DNA from: PVC group bacterium
GTDB lineage: Bacteria > Verrucomicrobiota > Kiritimatiellia > UBA8416 > PXDI01
DNA: 12,713 nucleotides
Assembly: GCA_003565095.1 (NCBI GenBank)
Contig: PXDI01000358.1
Coordinates: 1-12,713, forward strand
Direction of reading: 5' to 3'
The notes beneath the pieces are model-generated. The model searched no databases. It was not told where the DNA came from and worked only from the letters and a program-made list of their open reading frames with translations. Position 1 is the first letter of the stretch, and each line of letters begins with the position of its first letter. A program made the translations under genes and the position numbers. Of the stretch, positions 1-6,130 are shown in pieces.

Positions 1-104
1 CCCCTCGGGACGTGACCCCTATGACCCCTGCCCTATGACCCGGCGGGACGTGACCCCTATGACCCGGTAGTCGGGACGTGACCCCTATGACCAACCCTAT
101 GACC
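1..104. repeat. Degenerate short-repeat array replacing the 3' end of recN
   Basis: Five copies of the 10-mer CCCTATGACC lie at 17-26, 31-40, 55-64, 83-92 and 95-104. Three of them (ending at 26, 64 and 92) are the right half of a longer unit that begins CGGGACGTGACCCC, with unit starts at 6, 44 and 72. Long and short units alternate, and short variable linkers (CTG, CGG, CGGTAGT, AA) separate them. The spacing is irregular at 14, 24, 28 and 12 bases. On the minus strand the unit reads GGTCATAGGG followed by GTCACGTCCCG. The array abuts the truncated recN frame and runs to the left edge, so its full length is unknown. It could be an intergenic REP-like or other short dispersed repeat family, or a repeat at which an assembly stopped or was mis-joined. 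Direct reading of the copies is certain; the interpretation is not. Confidence 0.85.
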
Positions 105-1214
105 AATTGAAGCCTTGCGTCTTGCAAGATCAAGCACTTTCCCCGCTGCCAGCAAAGCTTTCTGCGCTGCCGCTATCTCTGTCTCAAGCCGTTCAATCTC
201 CTCATTGCGGTGCTGCAGCAGGTTAAGCCTTCCGGTTATGCGCTCCTGTGCCTGCATTACCGCTTCCAGCGATCCGCCGTATTTGCGTTTAAGGCGATAG
301 ATCAGGCTCATCCGCTCCTCAACAGCATGTAGATGTTCCGGATCAAGATCAATTGACTGCGCCATGCTTTCGACCGCCTGCGCCAAGGCGCGCACCTGTT
401 CCGTAGTCGCGGCAACCTCGTTTTCCCATTCCTGCGCTTCGTCCGTCAATCCGGCCAGTTCGTGCAGCATTTTGCGCGCGCCGACCATACAGGAGAAAGC
501 GCTGCCGTCCTCGCCGTCGAGCGCGCGGCAGATCCCGTCCGCCAGTTCAATCACCCGCTGGGCATTGGCGGCAATGGCGTGTTCACGCTCAATATCATGA
601 TCCGCCGCGCTGATCGCGGCCTGTTCAAATTCCGCAACCTGATCGCTTAATAAGGCTATCTCATGCTCAATACCGCCGCCGTCCCCATCCAGTTCAGTAC
701 GTTGCGCCAGCAAATCCTGCCACATGCGATATGCGGCGGTGTAATCATTCAGTGCAGATGTGTGTCGTCCATAAGAATCGAGGCATGCCATCTGGAATAC
801 GCGTGAAAACAAAGACTGGTGTTCATGCGGTCCGTGCATATCAACCAGCCGGTCGCCGATGTTTTTCAACAGTTGCAGAGTTACCGGACTGTCATTGACG
901 TGGTTTTTGCCGCTGCCGGCGGCGTTGATGCTGCGCCGGATCACCAGTTGTCCGTCTTCGCACGTCGGCAGGCCGGCTTCTTCAAGCAGGCGGTTGACTG
1001 TTGCGCAGTCGGGCGGTTCGAATACCGCATCGACATTACAGGAGTCAGCGCCCGAACGGATTAATGAGCGGTCGGCGCGTTCACCCAGCAGCAGGTTCAA
1101 TGCACCAATGATGACCGATTTGCCGGCGCCGGTTTCACCGGTAACGGTGTTGAGCCCCGGCTGCCACTCAACTATGGCATCATCCACCACCGCCAGATTC
1201 CGCACTCTCAACAT
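57..1214 (-). CDS. recN: DNA repair protein RecN, 3'-truncated (C-terminal ATPase half missing)
   Basis: RecN is an SMC-like cytoplasmic ATPase that acts at double-strand breaks in recombinational repair. From the ATG at 1214 the protein begins MLRVRNLAVVDD, matching the family's usual start. The Walker A motif GETGAGKS is at residues 26-33, the family motif DMHGPHEHQSL is near 125-135, and the first arm of the coiled coil follows. Native sequence ends near residue 369 (LDLARRKAS, plus-strand position 108). The last 16 residues are translated from the repeat array and end at a stop at 57-59. RecN proteins are usually about 550 residues, so the second coiled-coil arm, signature motif and Walker B are absent and the product should be inactive. 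The frame stays open upstream to an ATG at 1271, but those 19 extra residues do not fit the family. The gene is either disrupted in the cell or broken by misassembly. It is separate from the operon to its right by 262 bp. Confidence 0.9.
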   Translation of the reverse strand: MLRVRNLAVVDDAIVEWQPGLNTVTGETGAGKSVIIGALNLLLGERADRSLIRSGADSCNVDAVFEPPDCATVNRLLEEAGLPTCEDGQLVIRRSINAAGSGKNHVNDSPVTLQLLKNIGDRLVDMHGPHEHQSLFSRVFQMACLDSYGRHTSALNDYTAAYRMWQDLLAQRTELDGDGGGIEHEIALLSDQVAEFEQAAISAADHDIEREHAIAANAQRVIELADGICRALDGEDGSAFSCMVGARKMLHELAGLTDEAQEWENEVAATTEQVRALAQAVESMAQSIDLDPEHLHAVEERMSLIYRLKRKYGGSLEAVMQAQERITGRLNLLQHRNEEIERLETEIAAAQKALLAAGKVLDLARRKASIGHRVGHRGHVPTTGS

Positions 1215-1274
1215 TCTTAACACGACTGTCCCCGCAAGTCTTTTCCAAGTTGCCCGGTCACCCCGGTCCATTAA

Positions 1275-1283
1275 TGTTCAACA
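1275..1283. promoter_or_regulatory. Second small palindrome (TGTT-C-AACA) near the candidate recN transcription start
   Basis: TGTTCAACA is a perfect 9-bp inverted repeat around one base. It lies next to the transcription start inferred for recN and shares the GTTC/GAAC-like core with the palindrome at 1318-1330, about 45 bp away. Two related palindromes flanking a promoter are typical of repressor control, but a 9-bp palindrome can occur by chance. Confidence 0.2.
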
Positions 1284-1319
1284 ATGCTCCAGACTAAAGA
1301 ATACACGGCGCTTCCGCAA
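1284..1319 (-). promoter_or_regulatory. Weak candidate sigma70-type promoter for recN
   Basis: On the minus strand TTGCGG (plus 1314-1319) is followed after 17 bases by TAGTCT (plus 1291-1296), which would place the transcription start near 1284. Each box matches the consensus at only three of six positions. An alternative pair is TTCTGA (1322-1327) and TATTCT (1298-1303) with an 18-base spacer. The location in the only sizeable intergenic gap, directly upstream of recN, is the main support. Confidence 0.25.
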
Positions 1320-1330
1320 GTTCAGAACTT
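1318..1330. promoter_or_regulatory. Perfect 13-bp palindrome, possible operator upstream of recN
   Basis: AAGTTC-A-GAACTT is a perfect inverted repeat around one central base. It overlaps the candidate -35 region of recN. recN is a classic LexA-controlled gene in many bacteria, and GTTC/GAAC half-sites occur in several LexA motifs. The single-base spacing does not match a LexA box I can name with certainty, so the operator role is an inference. Confidence 0.3.
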
Positions 1331-1351
1331 TTTACTTTAGCAGTGCCGCCG

Positions 1352-1375
1352 CCGGCCGCCGGTTATCGCGGCTGG
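1352..1375. other. GC-rich hairpin in the gap between the operon end and recN
   Basis: CCGGCCGC at 1352-1359 pairs with GCGGCTGG at 1368-1375, giving eight positions with one mismatch around an 8-base loop. No T-run follows it on either strand, so it is not a standard intrinsic terminator. It lies about 100 bp past the last stop codon of the operon and could still help end or stabilise that transcript. I see no better terminator in 1215-1476. Confidence 0.25.
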
Positions 1376-1476
1376 CTGGATACTGTAGACTGCCGCTCTG
1401 CCATTATGATGGGTGAAATCGGGCTTGGCGGATGGTGCCGGTTTGACTAATCTGCTCTAACTGGCAGGGACGTCTG

Positions 1477-4400
1477 TCACTTCTTTTTTATGGAGAACGC
1501 GCCCCAGATAATTCCGATCAAGACCGACAGGATAATTACCGGCAAAAGGCCGGAAATTTCGGAGATCGTTCCGGGTGGTTCTTTTGACTGGTCTGTATCT
1601 GCGGCGGCAACGGGGGCAGTTGCCGGCGACACTTCAGGCAGCCATGCCGTCAGCGGGATGCCGGCGGCGCCAATGATCAATTGTGCAAGCGAATCGTAGT
1701 TAACATCCTCGCCGGTGACTCCGCCAATGCCGGTGAAGACGGCCGGAATCCTTCCGTAATCCGCTGCCGGCATCTTGAAATGATCACAAACCGCCTCGTT
1801 CAGGCGGCGTGATTCAATATGAATGATGTTGTGCCGCACAACCATTATTCCGGGAATCTGGCTACGCAGCAGGTACAACCAGTCTTCGACCTCATGGCAG
1901 GCCGGACAGCCCGGCTCTTCAAAGAATACCACCCAAATATTCTCATCTTCCGGTGACTTTTCAGATTGATCGTTGGTATCGACTTCCGTAACAGCCGTCG
2001 GGTCGAATGTCTCTGAATACACCGTGACTTCAAAATGTCGTAAAAGATGCTGATGGTCTTCACGGTGTTCAAGCTGCAGGTAGTCGACCAGCGGGGACCA
2101 CTGCCGTCCAAGGCGGCGGTAATGATGGGCCAGCATATCCATGACCTGTTGCCGGACGACTTTCTGGTCCGGGAGCATACGGGCTGTTTGCAGAAAGCGT
2201 GCCGCCGAGACCTGGCGGTTACGTTCAATCAGGCGCAATCCGGCCGGAAAGGCGACCGCGGGGGGTGCCTGTTCGAATATATCAGCAAGCATATCCAGCA
2301 GTGCTTCGCGGGTTTCCCGCGGAAAGCGCAGAAATTGATCCTGTCTGGAATATTCGTAGCGAGAAGTCACGTGTGACGCGTCAAGATGATACATTTGCCG
2401 ACGGCTGCGTTCGGTGAAGGCGATTGCTTCGGCCAGTACCGTCTGTACTTCCGGCATGGTTTCTTTCAGCATTTTCTGATGGTTGCCTGCGGCGAGTTCC
2501 GGCCGGTTTTTCAGTAACGCCTGCCATGCCGCGCGACGCACCCACGGATTGTCATCAGCGGTTGCCTTGACAATTTGTTCATCCATTGATGCTTCATGAA
2601 TGAGGGCGCAGATATGTACACCCATTGTCCGCAGCCGTGGATCGCTATTCTGTAACATCCGTCCGGCGTAATCCAGCAACAGCGGACGAATGGCGCTGCT
2701 GCGGCCTTGCGTTGCAATATTGTTCAATGTGCTGATGAAGTTGTGGTCGAAGACCTCCGGCGGTGACAACGGTGCGGAGGGATCAAGCAGCCGGTCGAAA
2801 ACGGCGCTGACTGCTTCCTGTTCCGACCAGCGCCCGCGCAGGGAACCGGCCGCGGCGTTTCTGACCTGACTGTCCGGGTCATCAAGCATCCGTGCGGTCT
2901 GAAGCAGGGCCGGTCTTGCGCTGATCTTTTCCAGGGCGGTAGCAACTTCGACCCGCTGCGCGATTGTCAGGGCGGGTTTTTCCGACAGCCATTCGAGGGG
3001 TTCTTCCGCGCCCATCTGCAACAGCAGCAGGCGGGAGCGGTAATTTATGTGTTCATCGCCGTGATTGGTTAATTCAAGCAGTGTTGTGTGCAACTGCTCG
3101 TCGGTAAAGCGCGCGGGTATGCCGGTTTTGCGCGGTGCGGTTGTCGGTGCCGGCGCAGCGGATTCAAAGGCATCAAACAGGCTCCCAAGGCCGGGCTTTG
3201 CCGTTCCGGTTTCCGTCTCCTGTTTTTTCGCAATTTCTTGCGATGCAGGTTGCTGGACAGTGGGCGGTTCAAAGGACGCGAAAAGGTCGTGCAGCGGAGA
3301 ACCGGCGGCGGGGGCTTCCGTGAGTTCCTCAACGCTGTCCTGTCTGGTTGTTTCAATCGGGACAATCAGATTCTCTCCGATCTTGTTGATGAGCGCATCA
3401 ATATCAAGCCATGTATCTCTCTGTACGCTGCGCCCCCTGCGTCGTAGGTATTCTTCAACTGAAACCAGCGCGGCGTGTATGCGTGCGACCGCACCTGATT
3501 CGAGCGCCGCGCCAACCAGCGCTTTGGCTTCAGGCTTATCTGTGCAGAAGCGTCCGAGCATACGCAAGGCTGTACAGGCAACGTCGTCATTTTCGTGGCG
3601 GGCTGCCTGCAGGATAAAGTCAAGCGCAGTGGTTTCGCACTCGCGGCCCACCTGCAGTGCCGCCAGCAGTGTGTCGATATCTGAGTTCAGAAGTATTTCG
3701 ATAAATTCTTTTGGCAGCGGCCTGCTGACGGCACAATATGCCCCTAGCACAGGTGCGCGGAGCGATTCATCGCTGCGGAATGCTTCATTCAGCCATGTCA
3801 GGGACTGGTCGGAGAATATGCTTGTGACTGCTTCAACTGTTTTGAACCTGACGAACGCGTCATCGTCTTTCAGGAGTGCGCGGATGGCATCCGGGTCGTC
3901 ATTCAGTTTCAGACGCTGTGCCGCATCGACGGCTTCAACCCTGACGCGCCAGCGCGGATCGCGCAGGGCCTGCATAACGGTTTCAGATGCGCGGCGCGAA
4001 AGTGTTCTGGCCAAGCCCTGCAAGGCGGCAATGACCACCTCCTCGCGTTCCTCCTGCGCCAGGTTTTGCAGCAGCGGTAATGCTGAAGGATGCTGCCATG
4101 TGCCCAGTCCCAGCGCCACAGCCACCAGTACATCGCGGTCGGTTTCCCTTGCCAGCATGGCTTCGATTTTCGGCAGACTGCTGATACCGGTGAGGTTGAA
4201 AAACAGTTCAACAGCGGTTTCGCGGGCGACGGCATCGTCATGCCGCATAAAGTCTTCCGCCACAAACAGCGCCGCCGGTCCGGAATCCTTTAAATTGCGC
4301 AGCATATCAAGCTGCACATCGATTGTGCCGAAAACCAGGCGGTTGGCGACAGTCAGCGGCTCCATATTGGCAATTGGCGGCAGGCGGATGGCATACAATA

Positions 4401-5445
4401 TTTCCCGGCAGCGCCGCCGATGTCCTTCGCGGAGGACCGGGGTGGAATCAAGGAAAGCTTCGATAAAACCTGCGGCAGGTGCGCCGCCGGGAACCAGCAT
4501 GCGCCGTGCGCGCATTGACCGGTCGCGGTCATCGTCGAGCAGGTCCTGCAGGTAGCGTTCCATATCGTTCACGGAAAGCAGGGTGCTGCGTGTAACCGCC
4601 ACTGTTCCGTTTCCGTCCGCCCATGCATGCCATTGCTCGAGTGCCACCAGATTGTCGTCAGCATCCGGCGGCAGCCATGGATCAAAGAACATGGAGTGAC
4701 CGCTATGCTCCTCCAGAATCTCAAGTGCGCCGAGTCTCACGGTGAGCCGCGAATCTTGCAGCATTTCAATCATTATTGATGAAGGGAAGGGGACGGTGCT
4801 CAGCACCCGCCGGCGGATTGACTCACGCAGCCGGTCATCCCGCAGGGCGGACAGTAATAACGGCCAATCGCCGGGGGCAATCTCCTCGTGGTCCAGAACG
4901 GTTTGCACCCGGGCCGCCATTGATTCCGGCGGAAGGGTGATTTCCACTTCAAGATGTCGCTGCAGCATTTGGCGGAAATTTTCGATGGGGATAAAGCCCA
5001 TGGCATAGCTGGTGGCGCGGCCTTCTGAATCGAGAATATAGAACGCCGGTACGCCTTGTATCTGATACATGGCGGTTACGCGCGGATGAGCAGTAATATC
5101 GATTTCAGCCAAGACATATTTTTCAAGAAACGGCCGCAGTTCAGGATCACTTAATACGCGTGCCTTCATCTGCCGGCAGTAGACGCATCCGGGTGCGGTG
5201 GCAAACAGCAGGACCGGACGGTATGAAATTGCGGCCTGCGACATGGCGCTGTTGAGTTCATCATGCCAGTACAGTGCGTGTGCCGTGGTTTCCGGAACGG
5301 CTTCCGGCAGCAGCCGTCCCGCTGTCGGGCGGGGGCCATCGGGAAAAGTCATAGCCGGCCGTGCGTAAAGATGAACGGCTCCGCACAGCGGCAGCCACGC
5401 CACTGCCAGCATTATCGCTTTTATTATCTGTCTGGTTCCTGTCAT
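1477..5445 (-). CDS. Exported, membrane-anchored double-thioredoxin HEAT-repeat protein (1322 aa)
   Basis: The N-terminus is a signal peptide (hydrophobic core about residues 8-22, likely cut near A28). A thioredoxin-like domain follows at about 58-168, with C87-V-Y-C90 and the cis-proline motif GVPAF (P133). Residues about 180-690 and 780-1110 are alpha-helical HEAT-like repeats, for example near 228-246, 495-512, 527-543, 855-872 and 964-980. A Pro/Thr/Glu-rich linker at 700-780 separates the two blocks and repeats the motif LFxxFE. A second thioredoxin-like domain spans about 1165-1265, with C1180-P-A-C1183 and RIPAVF (P1234). A transmembrane helix at about 1299-1317 ends in KKK. The expected topology is periplasmic with a C-terminal inner-membrane anchor. 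Both CxxC pairs suggest thiol-disulfide exchange; the HEAT body suggests protein binding. The ATG at 5445 has only a weak AGAG site and lies 13 bp after the DUF4159 stop. I know no named family with this full architecture. The domain calls are solid; the function is inferred. Confidence 0.9.
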   Translation of the reverse strand: MTGTRQIIKAIMLAVAWLPLCGAVHLYARPAMTFPDGPRPTAGRLLPEAVPETTAHALYWHDELNSAMSQAAISYRPVLLFATAPGCVYCRQMKARVLSDPELRPFLEKYVLAEIDITAHPRVTAMYQIQGVPAFYILDSEGRATSYAMGFIPIENFRQMLQRHLEVEITLPPESMAARVQTVLDHEEIAPGDWPLLLSALRDDRLRESIRRRVLSTVPFPSSIMIEMLQDSRLTVRLGALEILEEHSGHSMFFDPWLPPDADDNLVALEQWHAWADGNGTVAVTRSTLLSVNDMERYLQDLLDDDRDRSMRARRMLVPGGAPAAGFIEAFLDSTPVLREGHRRRCREILYAIRLPPIANMEPLTVANRLVFGTIDVQLDMLRNLKDSGPAALFVAEDFMRHDDAVARETAVELFFNLTGISSLPKIEAMLARETDRDVLVAVALGLGTWQHPSALPLLQNLAQEEREEVVIAALQGLARTLSRRASETVMQALRDPRWRVRVEAVDAAQRLKLNDDPDAIRALLKDDDAFVRFKTVEAVTSIFSDQSLTWLNEAFRSDESLRAPVLGAYCAVSRPLPKEFIEILLNSDIDTLLAALQVGRECETTALDFILQAARHENDDVACTALRMLGRFCTDKPEAKALVGAALESGAVARIHAALVSVEEYLRRRGRSVQRDTWLDIDALINKIGENLIVPIETTRQDSVEELTEAPAAGSPLHDLFASFEPPTVQQPASQEIAKKQETETGTAKPGLGSLFDAFESAAPAPTTAPRKTGIPARFTDEQLHTTLLELTNHGDEHINYRSRLLLLQMGAEEPLEWLSEKPALTIAQRVEVATALEKISARPALLQTARMLDDPDSQVRNAAAGSLRGRWSEQEAVSAVFDRLLDPSAPLSPPEVFDHNFISTLNNIATQGRSSAIRPLLLDYAGRMLQNSDPRLRTMGVHICALIHEASMDEQIVKATADDNPWVRRAAWQALLKNRPELAAGNHQKMLKETMPEVQTVLAEAIAFTERSRRQMYHLDASHVTSRYEYSRQDQFLRFPRETREALLDMLADIFEQAPPAVAFPAGLRLIERNRQVSAARFLQTARMLPDQKVVRQQVMDMLAHHYRRLGRQWSPLVDYLQLEHREDHQHLLRHFEVTVYSETFDPTAVTEVDTNDQSEKSPEDENIWVVFFEEPGCPACHEVEDWLYLLRSQIPGIMVVRHNIIHIESRRLNEAVCDHFKMPAADYGRIPAVFTGIGGVTGEDVNYDSLAQLIIGAAGIPLTAWLPEVSPATAPVAAADTDQSKEPPGTISEISGLLPVIILSVLIGIIWGAFSIKKK

Positions 5446-5458
5446 ATGAACTCTGTAA

Positions 5459-6112
5459 TTAATGCAACAGTGAATAAGCCAGTATGTTTACGTTCAGCTC
5501 CAGAGCATTGGCAATCTCATTGCCGCCGCAGCAGCAACAGCCTTCAGTGTTTTCTGTGTCATTTAATCCGTGCGAGGAAAAAACCACAACCAGCTTGTCG
5601 CCGATGGTAACACCCTCCAGAAAGGCCGGTTCACCCGGGGTAGTCAAGCGGATTTCACGGATATCATGCACGGTACGGAAAAGCGGATGATCCATTTCAA
5701 TACGAGCCAATGCGTTATCAGGAAACAGGCTGCGCATTTCGCGGCGGAATGATTCGGCCCAGGGCCTGCTGGAGCAGCCGGCCGAAGCCAGCAGGAATCC
5801 TCCGTTGGTGAGATAGCGCTTCAAATTCTCCCGTTCGCGGGATGAGAAGTTGAAATCGCCCTCGCCGGTTATCAGTACGAACGGAAATTCAAACAATTCA
5901 TCTGAGTCCATTTTGACGCTTTTGAAGCGTCTTTCGGTGGGCACGCAGGTTTCGCGCTGGGCTGCGCGCAGGAACTCGTCGCTGAAACAGCGTGATGTGC
6001 GCGTTCCGGCGTAGATCAGATTGGCGCATTGAATGGCTTCCTGGGCCTGCAGCATTGACGGCACATTAAACAGCAGCCCGGCCGTCATTATTATGGTGGA
6101 CAACTTTTGCAT
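5459..6112 (-). CDS. Exported DUF4159 family protein with CCCC motif
   Basis: This 217-residue protein has a signal peptide (core about 5-17, likely cut after LQAQ near residue 24). It is followed by the DUF4159 core: FEFPFVLITGEGDFNFS at about 74-90, NLKRYLTNGGFLLAS at 96-110, SFRREMRSLFPDN at 121-133 and DHPLF at 141-145. The fold of this family resembles class I glutamine amidotransferase-like domains, but I see no catalytic triad to assign a reaction. The tail has four consecutive cysteines (192-195, GCCCCGGNEI) and the conserved-looking NVNILAY end; other Cys are at 29, 42, 56 and 113. The family recurs in MoxR/vWA/Bat-type operons. The start is the ATG at 6112: the AAAGGAG site at 6118-6124 is 5 bases from it, whereas the preceding GTG (6113-6115) would leave only 2. 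Function in detail is unknown. A cysteine-rich exported protein beside a thioredoxin-like protein may be its redox partner (inference). Confidence 0.88.
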   Translation of the reverse strand: MQKLSTIIMTAGLLFNVPSMLQAQEAIQCANLIYAGTRTSRCFSDEFLRAAQRETCVPTERRFKSVKMDSDELFEFPFVLITGEGDFNFSSRERENLKRYLTNGGFLLASAGCSSRPWAESFRREMRSLFPDNALARIEMDHPLFRTVHDIREIRLTTPGEPAFLEGVTIGDKLVVVFSSHGLNDTENTEGCCCCGGNEIANALELNVNILAYSLLH

Positions 6113-6117
6113 CACAA

Positions 6118-6124
6118 CTCCTTT
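6118..6124 (-). promoter_or_regulatory. Shine-Dalgarno site that decides the DUF4159 start
   Basis: Minus-strand AAAGGAG lies 5 bases before the ATG at 6110-6112 and only 2 bases before the adjacent GTG at 6113-6115. The ATG is therefore the likely start. Confidence 0.7.
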
Positions 6125-6130
6125 GTTTTC

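Noticed and set aside
1..104. CRISPR array
   Set aside because: The repeat core is only 10-21 bases, the gaps between cores are 2-18 bases and irregular, and there are no spacer-like unique segments of constant length.
1215..1271. Upstream ATG at 1271 as the recN start
   Set aside because: The extra 19 residues have no match to the RecN N-terminus, which normally begins within a few residues of the MLRVRNLAVV segment, and the nearest GGAG is about 15 bases away.
859..1416. 185-codon plus-strand frame overlapping the recN 5' end and the intergenic gap
   Set aside because: It is mostly antisense to recN, shows no domain, and its intergenic part has no independent coding signal.
3065..4555. 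496-codon open frame on the plus strand
   Set aside because: It lies wholly antisense to the HEAT-repeat gene, has a Ser/Arg/Ala-rich composition typical of a shadow frame, no recognisable domain, and no convincing ribosome binding site.
5376..5390. Lipoprotein signal (LPLC, C21) in the thioredoxin-HEAT protein
   Set aside because: The residue before the cysteine is Leu rather than Gly, Ala or Ser, so it does not fit a lipobox. An ordinary signal peptide cut near A28 is more likely.
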